64,000 bases of DNA from Chryseobacterium sp. IHB B 17019 (lineage in GTDB: Bacteria > Bacteroidota > Bacteroidia > Flavobacteriales > Weeksellaceae). Both the position numbers and the translations under genes were made by a program. Each line of letters opens with the position of its first letter. Position 1 is the first letter of the stretch. The stretch lies in assembly GCF_001456155.1 (NCBI RefSeq), contig NZ_CP013293.1:186001-250000 (forward strand). The letters are read 5' to 3'. The notes under the pieces are model-generated. The model saw only the letters and a program-made list of their open reading frames with translations, did no database searches and was not told where the DNA came from. Positions 34,249 through 43,978 of this stretch are shown here, piece by piece.

Positions 34249-34394
34249 AATTCATTTTTTCGTCTTTTTTCTGCTGATCTGTTCGGCGGGAAATATTCTG
34301 CGTTGTGTTTGCGGTAATCATCACATCGTGGCTATTCTCATTACCATTTTTTATTTCAATTAAAACATTAACGATTTATATAAACTCTAGAATT

Positions 34395-35477
34395 ATGATG
34401 AAAAGAGTTGTCGCAAGCATTGCGCTAAGCTGTCTTTTGTTGTTCAGCTGTAACAAGAAAAAAGAAGAAAAAGAAGAAGCTGCAGTTTATCCCGTAACTA
34501 CTCCGGTAGTGATGGATACGGTGATTGACAAAGAATATGTAGCTCAGATCCGGTCTGTAAAAAACATTGAAGTCCGCGCACAGGAAAAAGGTTTTTTAGA
34601 AAAAATCTTTGTGGATGAAGGGCAGTATGTTCATCAGGGACAGACCTTATTCAGGATTATGCCTAAACTCTATCAGGCAGAATTATTAAAGGCACAAGCC
34701 GAGGTTGCACAGGCTACCATTGAGCTTAAAAATTCAACAACATTGGCCAATAACAACATCGTTTCCAAAAACGAAAGGGCCATGGCAAAAGCTAAATTAG
34801 ATGCAGCCAATGCGGAAGCAAAATTAGCCCAGATCCATTTGTCATTCACGGACATTAAAGCACCGTTTTCAGGGATTATCAACAGATTGCCTTTGAAATT
34901 AGGAAGCCTGGTCGACGAAGGAGATTTATTAACTTCCTTATCCGATAACAACGATGTTTACACGTACTTCAACGTTTCCGAGCCGGAATATCTAAGTTAT
35001 CAGACGAATGCAGCATCAAGGGGAAGCAACCAGGTTTTTTTGGTCATGGCAAACGGTGATGTTTTCCCTCAAAAAGGTGAAGTTCAGACCATTGAAGGGG
35101 AATTTGACAGTGAGACGGGAAATATCGCTTTCAGAGCTAAATTCCCGAATCCCGATAAGTTATTAAGAAATGGAGAAACAGGAAAAGTAAGAATGACTTT
35201 ACCGCTGAAAAATGCTCTGATTATACCTCAAAAAGCAACCTACGAAATTCAGGATCAGAAATACGTTTTCGTAGTCGGAAATAATGGAGTTATTAAATCC
35301 AAAAATATTAAAGTCGCTTACGAGCTTCCGGATGTTTATGTGGTCGCATCGGGACTTTCTACAGGAGATAAAATCTTACTGGAAGGCATTCAGAAAGTGA
35401 AAGATGATCAAAAAGTTCAGACTAAAGCTCAGGATCCAAGAAAAGTTCTTCAATCATTGAAATTAAAAGCAGAGTAA
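34395..35477 (+). CDS. RND efflux periplasmic adaptor subunit
   Basis: A 360-residue membrane-fusion lipoprotein (AcrA/MexA type) that links the inner-membrane pump to the outer-membrane channel. The ATG at 34395 gives a signal with lipobox LLFSC. Present in order are the lipoyl half-motif (RAQEKGFLEKIFVDEGQYVHQGQ), a helical hairpin (YQAELLKAQAEVAQATIEL), the second lipoyl half (FTDIKAPFSGIINRLPLKLGSLV) and the beta-barrel. It heads a three-gene efflux set. Confidence 0.93.
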   Translation: MMKRVVASIALSCLLLFSCNKKKEEKEEAAVYPVTTPVVMDTVIDKEYVAQIRSVKNIEVRAQEKGFLEKIFVDEGQYVHQGQTLFRIMPKLYQAELLKAQAEVAQATIELKNSTTLANNNIVSKNERAMAKAKLDAANAEAKLAQIHLSFTDIKAPFSGIINRLPLKLGSLVDEGDLLTSLSDNNDVYTYFNVSEPEYLSYQTNAASRGSNQVFLVMANGDVFPQKGEVQTIEGEFDSETGNIAFRAKFPNPDKLLRNGETGKVRMTLPLKNALIIPQKATYEIQDQKYVFVVGNNGVIKSKNIKVAYELPDVYVVASGLSTGDKILLEGIQKVKDDQKVQTKAQDPRKVLQSLKLKAE

Positions 35478-35554
35478 AAAATAATGATAATTGATCATAT
35501 AAACTGTTCAGATTTAATCATTTATCATTCATCATTAATAATTCATAATTATTT

Positions 35555-38500
35555 ATGTTTAAGAAATTCATTCGCAGACCTGTTCTGTCTATCGTAATCT
35601 CTCTGATTATCGTATTTATGGGAGTTTTATCCCTGGTAAAATTACCGGTTACCCAGTTTCCGTCCATTTCGCCACCAAAAGTAAACATCACTGCAGAATA
35701 TCCGGGAGCCAACAACGAATTGTTGATCAAATCCGTGGTTATTCCTTTGGAAAGAGGTCTGAATGGTGTTCCCGGAATGAAATATATGACTTCCGATGCC
35801 GGAAACGACGGGGAAGCATCTATTCAAGTAGTTTTCGATTTGGGAACCGACCCGAATGTTGCGGCTGTAAACGTTCAGAACCGTGTATCTTCGGTTGTTA
35901 ACAAGCTTCCGCCACTGGTAGTCCGTGAAGGGGTAAAAATCACCCGTGAAGAACCTAACATGTTGATGTATATTAATTTATACAGTGATGACCCGAAGGC
36001 CGACCAAAAATTCCTCTTCAACTACGCCGATATCAACGTGATGTCTGAATTGAGAAGGGTAAGTGGCGTTGGTTTCGCAGATATTTTGGGAACACGGGAA
36101 TATGCCATGCGTATCTGGCTTAAGCCAGATAGGTTAACGGCTTACAGCATTTCAGCAGATGAAGTAATGGAAGCGTTAAATTCCCAGAGTTTGGAAGCTT
36201 CGCCGGGAAAAACGGGAGAAAGCTCGGGTAAAAGATCGCAGTCATTTGAATATATTTTAAAATATCCGGGTCGTTTTAACAATGAAAAAGATTACGGGAA
36301 TATTATCCTTAAAGCAAATCCAAACGGAGAATTTATCAGGTTGAAAGACGTTGCAGATATCGAATTCGGTTCTTCGATGTATGATATTTATTCTACATTA
36401 AACGGAAAACCTTCTGCCGCGATCACCGTTAAGCAATCATACGGTTCCAACGCCAGTGACGTTATCAAAAATGTAAAATCGTTGATGGCAGAACTGCAGA
36501 AAACCACCTTCCCAAAAGGCATGCACTATGATATCAGCTATGACGTATCAAGATTTCTGGATGCATCGATTGAAAAGGTTGTTCATACCTTATTTGAAGC
36601 CTTTATTTTGGTGGCCATCGTGGTGTTTTTATTCTTGGGCGACTGGCGTTCAACATTAATTCCGGCATTAGCGGTTCCGGTTTCATTGGTGGGTACTTTT
36701 GCAATTATGTCCGCTTTCGGAATTACGTTGAATATGATTTCGCTTTTTGCCCTTGTAATGGCAATTGGGGTCGTGGTTGATGATGCGATTGTGGTTATTG
36801 AAGCTGTTCACGCCAAGATGGAAGAGAAACATTTATCTCCATTAAAAGCCACAGAAGAAGCCATGCACGAAATCAGCGGAGCAATTATCGCGATCACTTT
36901 GGTAATGGCATCCGTGTTTATTCCGATTGCGTTTATGTCCGGCCCGGTTGGGGTATTTTACCGTCAGTTTTCCATTACAATGGCTTCTGCGATTATCCTT
37001 TCGGGAGTTGTAGCCTTGACATTGACTCCGGCTTTATGTGCTTTAATTTTAAAAAACAATCACGGGAAACCGAAGAAAAGAACTCCGATTACTATTTTCT
37101 TAGATAAATTCAATGGTTTATTTACAAAAGGAGCCGGAAAGTATGAGAAAATGTTGAATAAAACGGTTAAAAAGAAAACCATCACTTTGCCTTTATTATT
37201 GGCTTTCTGCGCCTGTACATTTTTCCTGAGTAACTCATTGCCTTCAGGATTTATTCCGGCGGAAGATCAGGGAATGATCTATGCGATTATTCAGACACCG
37301 CCGGGGTCTACATTGGAAAGAACCAACCAGATTGCGAAAGAATTATTAAAAGAATCTGAAGATATTGATGGGGTACAATCCGTTTCGTCACTGGCAGGTT
37401 ACGAAATTTTAACGGAAGGTACGGGTTCCAACTCCGGGACTTGCTTGATTAACCTTAAAAGCTGGGATGAACGTTCAGAATCAGCCGCCGAAATTATTGA
37501 AAAACTTGAAGAAAAAGCCAAAAATATTCCGGGCGCGAATATAGAATTCTTCCAGCCACCATCAATTCCGGGCTATGGTGCAGCGGGTGGTTTTGAGCTT
37601 CGACTCTTGGATAAAGCCGGAAGTGGTGATTATCAGAAAATGGAAAAAGTAAGCAACGATTTTGTTAATGAATTAAAAAAACGTCCTGAGCTGGGTTCTG
37701 CATTTACCTTCTATTCTGCAAGTTTTCCTCAGTATATGTTGAGGGTTGACAATGATTTGGCCGAACAAAAAGGCGTTACAATAGAAAATGCAATGGATAA
37801 TTTATCAACTTTAATAGGTTCAAATTATGAGACGAGTTTCATCCGTTTCGACAGACCTTATAAAGTGATTGTTCAGGCAGGCCCGCAATATCGGGCATTA
37901 CCGACGGATTTATTGAAATTATATGTTAAAAACGATAAAGATCAGATGGTTCCGTATTCAGATTTCATGCACTTGGAAAAGGTTTATGGCTTATCGGAGA
38001 TTACGAGACATAATATGTATAATTCTTCGGAAGTAAGCGGAACTCCTGCGCCGGGATATAGCTCCGGACAGGCGATTGCAGCCATTAAAGAGGTAGCTGA
38101 TAAGACACTTCCGAGAGGTTTCGGCATTGATTGGGCAGGTATTTCTAAAGATGAGGTAAGCCGTGGGAATGAAGCCATATTTATTTTCCTGGTGTGTTTA
38201 GGATTTGTTTATTTAATTCTTGCGGCTCAGTATGAAAGTTTCATTCTTCCGCTGCCAGTCATTTTATCGTTGCCGACGGGTATTTTCGGAGCCTTTTTAT
38301 GCTTAAAATTATTAGGATTAGAAAACAATATTTACGCTCAGGTGGCAATGGTCATGTTGATTGGTCTTTTAGGTAAAAATGCCGTATTGATCGTAGAATT
38401 TGCCGTACAGAAGAAGGCGGAAGAAGGAATTCCGGTAGCGCAGGCGGCAATTGAAGGAGCGGCCATCCGCTTCCGACCGATTTTGATGACATCATTTGCA

Positions 38501-38749
38501 TTCATCGCAGGTCTGATTCCATTGGTAATGGCAACCGGACCGGGAGCGATTGGAAACCGAACCATTGGTACAGCCGCAGCGGGAGGTATGCTGATCGGAA
38601 CTATTTTCGGATTAATGATCATTCCAGGATTGTATTATATCTTCGGAACGATCGCGGAAAAATCGAGACTGGCAAGATATGAAGAGGAAAATCCTTTAAC
38701 AGAACAAACAGAACCTTATCAACACGATGACAAACATGAAGATTTATAA
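35555..38749 (+). CDS. RND multidrug efflux pump, inner-membrane subunit (HAE1 type)
   Basis: A 1064-residue AcrB/MexB-like proton-driven pump, full length with twelve membrane helices in two halves. It opens MFKKFIRRPVLSIVISL. The transmembrane proton-relay aspartates sit in GVVVDDAIVVIEAVHAKME (about residues 405-425). The C-terminal half carries LIGLLGKNAVLIVEFA and FRPILMTSFAFIAG. The acidic tail of about 20 residues is encoded across the start of the next gene, which overlaps by 14 bases. Substrates are likely hydrophobic drugs or bile-type compounds, by family. Confidence 0.96.
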   Translation: MFKKFIRRPVLSIVISLIIVFMGVLSLVKLPVTQFPSISPPKVNITAEYPGANNELLIKSVVIPLERGLNGVPGMKYMTSDAGNDGEASIQVVFDLGTDPNVAAVNVQNRVSSVVNKLPPLVVREGVKITREEPNMLMYINLYSDDPKADQKFLFNYADINVMSELRRVSGVGFADILGTREYAMRIWLKPDRLTAYSISADEVMEALNSQSLEASPGKTGESSGKRSQSFEYILKYPGRFNNEKDYGNIILKANPNGEFIRLKDVADIEFGSSMYDIYSTLNGKPSAAITVKQSYGSNASDVIKNVKSLMAELQKTTFPKGMHYDISYDVSRFLDASIEKVVHTLFEAFILVAIVVFLFLGDWRSTLIPALAVPVSLVGTFAIMSAFGITLNMISLFALVMAIGVVVDDAIVVIEAVHAKMEEKHLSPLKATEEAMHEISGAIIAITLVMASVFIPIAFMSGPVGVFYRQFSITMASAIILSGVVALTLTPALCALILKNNHGKPKKRTPITIFLDKFNGLFTKGAGKYEKMLNKTVKKKTITLPLLLAFCACTFFLSNSLPSGFIPAEDQGMIYAIIQTPPGSTLERTNQIAKELLKESEDIDGVQSVSSLAGYEILTEGTGSNSGTCLINLKSWDERSESAAEIIEKLEEKAKNIPGANIEFFQPPSIPGYGAAGGFELRLLDKAGSGDYQKMEKVSNDFVNELKKRPELGSAFTFYSASFPQYMLRVDNDLAEQKGVTIENAMDNLSTLIGSNYETSFIRFDRPYKVIVQAGPQYRALPTDLLKLYVKNDKDQMVPYSDFMHLEKVYGLSEITRHNMYNSSEVSGTPAPGYSSGQAIAAIKEVADKTLPRGFGIDWAGISKDEVSRGNEAIFIFLVCLGFVYLILAAQYESFILPLPVILSLPTGIFGAFLCLKLLGLENNIYAQVAMVMLIGLLGKNAVLIVEFAVQKKAEEGIPVAQAAIEGAAIRFRPILMTSFAFIAGLIPLVMATGPGAIGNRTIGTAAAGGMLIGTIFGLMIIPGLYYIFGTIAEKSRLARYEEENPLTEQTEPYQHDDKHEDL

Positions 38750-40178
38750 TAAATATATAGCAGCCATTGCCTTATCGCTTGTTTTAGCGGGCTGTAAGGC
38801 GCCGATGGCGACCGTTGTAAAAGATGAGGTGAAAGAAAATGTACCTCAGAATTTTAACCAGGAAGAACAGGGAGATGCCAACAATAACAGTGGAACAACT
38901 CCCTGGAGACAGTTTTTTACAGATCCAAATCTGGTTTCTTTAATTGAAACTTCTTTAAAAAATAATCAGGAGTTAATGATCACTCTGCAGGAAATTGAGA
39001 TTGCAAAAAGCGGTGTTTTAGCTAAAAAAGGAAAATTAACACCAACGGTTTCTGCAGGAATCGGAGCGGGAGTAAAAAAAGCCGGCCGCTACACAAGTGA
39101 AGGAGCCGGCGATGCCACCACAGAAATTGAGCCTGGAAGAGAAATGCCGGACCCGCTTGGAAATTTTGAAGGCGGCTTAATGGCCAATTGGGAAATCGAC
39201 ATCTGGAAAAAATTAAGAACAGAAAAAGAATCTGCAGTTGCCCATTACCTTTCAACGGTGGAGGGGAAAAATTTTGTCCTTTCCAATTTGATTGAAGAAG
39301 TGGCGGACAATTATTATGAATTGCTGGCTTTGGATAATCAGCTGGATATTATTCAACAATATATTAAGCTTCAGCAGAGGGCTCTGGAAATCTCAAAAAT
39401 TCAGAAGGAAGCTGCGGCGGCTACTGAATTGGCGGTGAAAAAATTCGAGGCAGAATTAGCAAAATCAAAAGCAACGGAATATACCATCCGCCAGGAAATC
39501 ACCGAAAAAGAGAATCAGATCAATGCGCTTTGTGGCCGTTATCCGCAAACAATTTTGAGAACGAAAGAAGATTTTATGACTACCATTCCGCAAACGGTTT
39601 ATACAGGAATTCCGACCCAATTATTGGCGAACCGTCCTGACATTAAACAGGCTGAATTAGAATTAAAATCATCAAAATTAGACGTAGAAGCAGCAAGAAA
39701 AGAGTTTTATCCTTCATTGGAAATCTCTGCAACTTTGGGATTAGAAGCATTTAAGCCATCATATCTGGTAAAATTACCGGAATCTATTGCTTCGAGTCTT
39801 GTTGGTGAACTGGCAGGCCCATTGATCAACAAAAGTGCTATCAAAGCAAATTTCCAAACGGCAGATGCAAGACAGATTCAGGCTTTGTATGAATATGACA
39901 AGACGATTCTGAATGCGTATCTGGATGTTGCTAATTTAATGTCTAAAGTGAAAAATATAGATCAGTATTACAAACTGAAGTCTGAGGAAACGAAGGCTTT
40001 GGAACAATCTATCGATATTGCAAATCAGTTATTTAAGAATTCAAGAGCAGACTATCTGGAAGTTCTTCTGAATCAGAGAGATGCTTTGGATGCAAAAATG
40101 GAACTGGTTGAGGCAAAACAAAAACAGCTGAATACAGTTGTTGATATTTATAAAAGCTTAGGCGGAGGCTGGAAGTGA
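38736..40178 (+). CDS. Outer-membrane efflux channel lipoprotein (TolC/OprM family)
   Basis: A 480-residue outer-membrane factor. The ATG at 38736 gives a lipoprotein signal with LAGC; an in-frame ATG three codons earlier is possible. It has the two-fold repeat of helical barrel and beta strands, with WEIDIWKKLRTEKESA in the first half and NRPDIKQAELELKSSKLDVEAARKEFYPSLEISATLG marking the second. It overlaps the pump gene, consistent with translational coupling, and completes the tripartite efflux system. Confidence 0.94.
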   Translation: MKIYNKYIAAIALSLVLAGCKAPMATVVKDEVKENVPQNFNQEEQGDANNNSGTTPWRQFFTDPNLVSLIETSLKNNQELMITLQEIEIAKSGVLAKKGKLTPTVSAGIGAGVKKAGRYTSEGAGDATTEIEPGREMPDPLGNFEGGLMANWEIDIWKKLRTEKESAVAHYLSTVEGKNFVLSNLIEEVADNYYELLALDNQLDIIQQYIKLQQRALEISKIQKEAAAATELAVKKFEAELAKSKATEYTIRQEITEKENQINALCGRYPQTILRTKEDFMTTIPQTVYTGIPTQLLANRPDIKQAELELKSSKLDVEAARKEFYPSLEISATLGLEAFKPSYLVKLPESIASSLVGELAGPLINKSAIKANFQTADARQIQALYEYDKTILNAYLDVANLMSKVKNIDQYYKLKSEETKALEQSIDIANQLFKNSRADYLEVLLNQRDALDAKMELVEAKQKQLNTVVDIYKSLGGGWK

Positions 40179-40204
40179 TTGTAAATCCTTAATGTTTTAA
40201 AAAG

Positions 40205-40238
40205 AAAAGAGACTGTCCAATGTGGAGCAGTCTCTTTT
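40205..40238. terminator. Bidirectional terminator between the efflux operon and the GLPGLI gene
   Basis: AAAAGAGACTG (40205-40215) pairs with CAGTCTCTTTT (40228-40238) around a 12-base loop. Confidence 0.85.
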
Positions 40239-40349
40239 CGATATAAATAACTGAGAATAAATTTTGTGGAAAAAGGTCCATTTTACTGAACCTTTGCAAT
40301 TTAATTACGAAATAGCAATTAAATCTATTTTGAAGGTATTAGTTTAAAT

Positions 40350-41213
40350 TTAATAAGTTGGAGCAAGCTCTATTGGATTTTCAAAGATTTTTAAATATTC
40401 TAATTCTTTACGGTTATAGTTATCTTTTACTTCTTTAGAGTTAACGTCTTGTCCGTTAATAACATAAGTTGTCTGGTCGGTATTTAAGTTTTCAAAAATT
40501 ACTGACGGCTGTTTTGTGTACTTCTTCCAGAAAACATCCCATTGTTTCGGGGTTATATTTACAGGCTGATCATACGTGAAATTCCTTTGTTCGAGATCAT
40601 TTTTTTCTTTTACGATTCCCTTTATTTCAAAGTTGTATTCATTTTCAGAATCTGATATTTTCAGGATAAGCCCGGGTAATCCGTAGAATTTATAAGGTCC
40701 GTCGTTGATTGGGATTTCCGTGGTATACCAGGCGGTCCATTTTCTTCCTCCAAAATCTGTTGTGGCCATACTTACGGAATGCCCTAAGATTTTATCGGTT
40801 TTGTTGATGAGCTTCCAGTTTTGTTTGGTTGTATTATAATGGATAGAAAAGATGCTTGTAAAGAAACGTTCTTCCACAATAATATCGTTTTTTGATACAT
40901 TTTTGATAATAAGTGAGCGGAATTTTGCATTACTGGCATCATCACCCAGCCTTAGCCCTCCGGCTTTGTTTGCAAAATATTCATTAACAATTTTTGTGTG
41001 GGTAGAGTCTCTCCTGAAATTTTCATAAGACTGAAAATATGAGTTTCCTTTTTCATTGATGATAAGAGTACAGAGCTCCTGGTTTTTGGTAGTATCATTT
41101 TTATTTCCCCACTTCATTTCGTAAAAAGCTTTATAAGATTGAGAAAGAAGAATATTACTAATTGTAAACAGTACCAGCAGTAGAATTCTCTGAGAAAATT
41201 TTATCTTTTTCAT
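40350..41213 (-). CDS. GLPGLI family protein
   Basis: A 287-residue exported protein with a signal peptide at about 1-25 (ending LLSQS) and the family hallmark YGLPGLILKISD at residues 177-188. GLPGLI proteins are nearly confined to Bacteroidota and have no established biochemical role. It is the last gene of the candidate peptide operon. Its signal-peptide coding region overlaps the end of the HTTM gene by 56 bases, which ties its translation to that gene. Confidence 0.9.
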   Translation of the reverse strand: MKKIKFSQRILLLVLFTISNILLSQSYKAFYEMKWGNKNDTTKNQELCTLIINEKGNSYFQSYENFRRDSTHTKIVNEYFANKAGGLRLGDDASNAKFRSLIIKNVSKNDIIVEERFFTSIFSIHYNTTKQNWKLINKTDKILGHSVSMATTDFGGRKWTAWYTTEIPINDGPYKFYGLPGLILKISDSENEYNFEIKGIVKEKNDLEQRNFTYDQPVNITPKQWDVFWKKYTKQPSVIFENLNTDQTTYVINGQDVNSKEVKDNYNRKELEYLKIFENPIELAPTY

Positions 41214-42081
41214 AATAATTAAAATAATATGATGTTAAATTCCAAATGATCATGATTAATGAAAAAAAGAATAAATTAAAGCTGATGATGATACCTATAT
41301 GCATAAGAATCGTTAAAGTAAGCCAAAGTTTTCTTGTTTTATTAATATTGATAAATATAGGATAAAATAATTCAACACAAATGATTGCCCAGCCGCTGAT
41401 AATGTACATTATGCTGTATTTTTCGTCAAAAAAAGAAGGGATATGTAAAAAACGTGTGAAATTTGGCAGGTTCAATGATTTCCATACAGATTCTCCGTTC
41501 CACCAGTTGAAGCCCAATATTTTATCTAGACCTGAAAAAAAGTAGGCGATGCACACGTGAAGCTGTAAAATCCTTTTAGAGATATTCAGAGATTGTATGG
41601 GGAAATTTAAAATTGTCTTAGGAAAAAACTTCTTCTGAACAGAAAAATAGCTGCTTGTAGGAAACAGAAAAATATAAAAGAGTGACATGCTTGCAAAAAA
41701 ATCTACACCATACATGAAAAGTGATGCGCTTTTCACCAACGAAACCTGTAAAATTAATAGGAACATCGCTGAAATTCTGCTGAAAAAACCTAACATAATA
41801 AAAACAGTGAGTACAACGTATATATATTTGAATGTGAGATTTGGATTTTGGAAATAACCGGATAAAAAGGTCTCTATCTGGCTATATGCAATAATATTGT
41901 ATTCGTAGACTGTTCCGTGGATTTCGATGGGAATAATACTTTTGTTACTGTACAAGAGTTCAAAATCATTCCAAATGGAAATAAAATGGACAAGTAGTAC
42001 AAAAGCGATACTCACTCTCAGAAAAACAATAAAGCTTGGAGTAAATGTCTTGTTGAAATATGTAGATAAAGTTTTTTTCAT
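41158..42081 (-). CDS. HTTM-domain / SdpB-like integral membrane protein
   Basis: A 307-residue protein with about seven membrane segments, the first at residues 17-36 (IVFLRVSIAFVLLVHFISIW). The pattern LRVSIAFVLLVHF, SGLDKILGFNWWNGESVW and a membrane-embedded glutamate in ICVELFYPIFI match the HTTM family, which is related to vitamin-K-dependent gamma-carboxylase and includes SdpB of the Bacillus sporulation-delaying-protein system. SdpB is required to make a secreted peptide toxin. The role here in maturing or exporting the neighbouring small proteins is inference. It overlaps the upstream gene by 4 bases (ATGA). Confidence 0.75.
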   Translation of the reverse strand: MKKTLSTYFNKTFTPSFIVFLRVSIAFVLLVHFISIWNDFELLYSNKSIIPIEIHGTVYEYNIIAYSQIETFLSGYFQNPNLTFKYIYVVLTVFIMLGFFSRISAMFLLILQVSLVKSASLFMYGVDFFASMSLFYIFLFPTSSYFSVQKKFFPKTILNFPIQSLNISKRILQLHVCIAYFFSGLDKILGFNWWNGESVWKSLNLPNFTRFLHIPSFFDEKYSIMYIISGWAIICVELFYPIFININKTRKLWLTLTILMHIGIIISFNLFFFSLIMIIWNLTSYYFNYYEKDKIFSENSTAGTVYN

Positions 42082-42593
42082 TGTACCTGGTCTATTTTTA
42101 TGAGTCTTGTTTTTTTGTCTGGATCCGTTAGATAATTATGGTCGTATAAATATGCTGTAGATTGAAATTGTTTATTATACTTCCTTTCGAATGCTTTATT
42201 TACTTGTTTTAGCAGAATATGATTTATTTTGACATCTGTGCTGTTTTTATTTTCAGGAGTGATATTTTTCATGTAAACATCATTAAGATTACAAAATCTC
42301 AACTTTCCTTCCTTGGTGCTCAACAAATCTGTTGAGAGATAAGTGTTTCCGCTCTTCAGATCTTTAGAAATAATAACAAAATTACTGGCTACATTGGGCG
42401 CAAAAAAACCGTATCCCGTATCAAATCCGGTATAGGCTGCAAAGGTTTTGTCATATTCATTTCCTTCATTTTCAAAAGGATTTTCATATTTGTAAAAGCT
42501 GCAGAAAGACTCAGTAGTAGTCAGAATTCCTGTAATGATTATTTTAAGAACAATCAAAGCGAGAATTGCATATTCGAAAAACGTATTTTTCAT
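42078..42593 (-). CDS. Single-pass membrane protein, SdpA-like partner of the HTTM protein
   Basis: A 171-residue protein with one N-terminal membrane helix (about 7-25) and an extracytoplasmic domain containing YTGFDTGYGFFAPNVASNF at about 54-72. The FFAPN-type motif accompanies HTTM proteins, and the size and topology are like SdpA, which works with SdpB. Direct homology to SdpA is not shown. The 4-base stop/start overlap with the HTTM gene indicates a coupled pair. It lies just after the terminator of the first small secreted-protein gene. Confidence 0.6.
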   Translation of the reverse strand: MKNTFFEYAILALIVLKIIITGILTTTESFCSFYKYENPFENEGNEYDKTFAAYTGFDTGYGFFAPNVASNFVIISKDLKSGNTYLSTDLLSTKEGKLRFCNLNDVYMKNITPENKNSTDVKINHILLKQVNKAFERKYNKQFQSTAYLYDHNYLTDPDKKTRLIKIDQVQ

Positions 42594-42617
42594 AAAGCTT
42601 TCTTTTGAAAGTTAAAA

Positions 42618-42642
42618 AGGATACCCCGATCAGGGGTATCCT
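42618..42642 (-). terminator. Attenuating terminator between the small secreted-protein genes and the HTTM pair
   Basis: AGGATACCCC (42618-42627), loop GATCA, and its complement (42633-42642); on the minus strand TTTTT follows. Only partial readthrough would express the downstream genes. Confidence 0.85.
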
Positions 42643-42648
42643 GATCAA

Positions 42649-42942
42649 TTATTGATATTTTGCGATGATGGATTTCAATCTTTTCTGAACTTCAAAGCTT
42701 GCTGTATAAGGGAAATTTCTATTTCTTGTTAAGCATTGGTTTGTTTCAGATCTTTTGTCGCAGTATGTCCATCCGGCAACGTTCGCGCTTAAAAAGCCCA
42801 GTTCCTCAGGAGTTACCAGATCAGTATCCTTCATAGAGATCACATCTCCGTCGAATTCGATAACACCTAAGTTTGTTGAGCTTGCAAAAGACATCAGAGA
42901 CAGAGCAACAATACCTGCTGCTAGAAAAATTGTTTTTTTCAT
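42649..42942 (-). CDS. Small secreted cysteine-pair protein, copy A
   Basis: A 97-residue protein with a signal peptide (MKKTIFLAAGIVALSLMSFA) and a 75-residue mature part. It contains FDGDVISMKDTDLVTPEEL, a cysteine pair C61 and C70 nine residues apart (TYCDKRSETNQCLT) and a basic helical end (VQKRLKSIIAKYQ). It differs from copy B at only five positions: E29Q, L42K, G49S, R64Q and L71Y. I recognise no family. Duplication, secretion, a possible disulphide and its own terminator suggest an abundant exported peptide or precursor. Confidence 0.75.
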   Translation of the reverse strand: MKKTIFLAAGIVALSLMSFASSTNLGVIEFDGDVISMKDTDLVTPEELGFLSANVAGWTYCDKRSETNQCLTRNRNFPYTASFEVQKRLKSIIAKYQ

Positions 42943-43042
42943 GATAATTAATTTTGTTGTTATTTAAAATTGGTTTATTTATAATCACCTATTCTTATAT
43001 TTCGGTGAATGATAAATTTACTTTAAGAAATTTCCTTAAAAA

Positions 43043-43075
43043 AGGATGCCTCTGAAAAGGATAAAGAGACATCCT
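43043..43075 (-). terminator. Terminator after copy B
   Basis: An 11-bp stem with one G-T pair (43043-43053 and 43065-43075); on the minus strand it is followed by TTTTTTT. Confidence 0.85.
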
Positions 43076-43083
43076 GAAAATAT

Positions 43084-43377
43084 TTATTGATATTTTGCGA
43101 TGATAGATTTTAATCTTTTCTGAACTTCAAAGCTTGCTGTATAAGGGAAATTTCTGTTTCTCGTATAGCATTGGTTTGTTTCAGATTGTTTGTCGCAGTA
43201 TGTCCATCCGGCTACGTTAGCACTTAAAAAGCTTAGCTCTTCCGGAGTCACTTTATCGGTATCTTTCATAGAGATCACATCTCCATCGAATTGGATAACA
43301 CCTAAGTTTGTTGAGCTTGCAAAAGACATCAAAGACAGAGCAACAATACCTGCTGCTAAAAAAATTGTTTTTTTCAT
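43084..43377 (-). CDS. Small secreted cysteine-pair protein, copy B
   Basis: A 97-residue near-duplicate of copy A with the same signal peptide and cysteine pair (TYCDKQSETNQCYT). The ATG at 43377 is preferred to an upstream one at 43416, because it aligns exactly with copy A. The substitutions are all in the mature part, which hints at diversification after duplication. A strong terminator follows. Confidence 0.75.
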   Translation of the reverse strand: MKKTIFLAAGIVALSLMSFASSTNLGVIQFDGDVISMKDTDKVTPEELSFLSANVAGWTYCDKQSETNQCYTRNRNFPYTASFEVQKRLKSIIAKYQ

Positions 43378-43429
43378 GATAATTAATTTTTGTTTGTTGT
43401 TAATTGTTTTTAACATGGTTATTTATAAA

Positions 43430-43690
43430 TCACTGGTTTGCATTGCGCACTGCATCAGGTGACTTGATAAATCTTTTTGGTTTCCAGTGTGTTCCTCCTT
43501 TTATAGGTGGATCACTGGTTGTATCTTGTTCTGATTTTTGCTGGCCTTTTACAATCTTCATGCTCAGAGTAGAAACGTTGTTTTTTTCAGGATAAATTTC
43601 TTCTTCATATTCTCTGCAAGATTTTAATGCAGTTGTGAGAATAGCTATAGTTAATAATGAAATGATTTTTATTGAGATAATCTTTTTCAT
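43430..43690 (-). CDS. Small lipoprotein-like protein heading the operon
   Basis: An 86-residue protein with a hydrophobic leader ending ALKSC (cysteine 25), a possible lipobox, then a polar mature part containing SDPPIKGGTHWKPKRF. Small proteins with a DPP...HW ending are frequent next to TPR/AraC regulators in Chryseobacterium, as I recall, but have no known role. It is the first gene of the leftward operon, 288 bases from the divergent regulator start. Confidence 0.6.
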   Translation of the reverse strand: MKKIISIKIISLLTIAILTTALKSCREYEEEIYPEKNNVSTLSMKIVKGQQKSEQDTTSDPPIKGGTHWKPKRFIKSPDAVRNANQ

Positions 43691-43913
43691 AAGTTTTATA
43701 ATCTTGAGTTAAAGGTTATCCCGGCCGGTTTAGTTTTTCTGAATTCTGAAGTCGAATTTATATGCTAAAAATCAAAAAAAAAAACAAGTGTTGTCTCTAT
43801 TCAGAAATTATGACGTCCTAATTTATGAATTAGGACATGATTAAATGTTTAAAAATCAATGATTTACGCTGATTTTCCTTTTGTCTTTAAAAATTTAATT
43901 TAATTCAACGTAG

Positions 43914-43947
43914 TTTGATAAAATTCAATTGATTTTATGTATTTTTG
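43914..43947 (+). promoter_or_regulatory. Promoter of the TPR/AraC regulator
   Basis: TTTG (43914-43917), 22 bases, TATTTTTG (43940-43947), 31 bases before the GTG start. The rest of the divergent gap shows no matching minus-strand box. Confidence 0.5.
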
Positions 43948-43978
43948 GTTATAAACTTTTACCATATAACTAATAATT

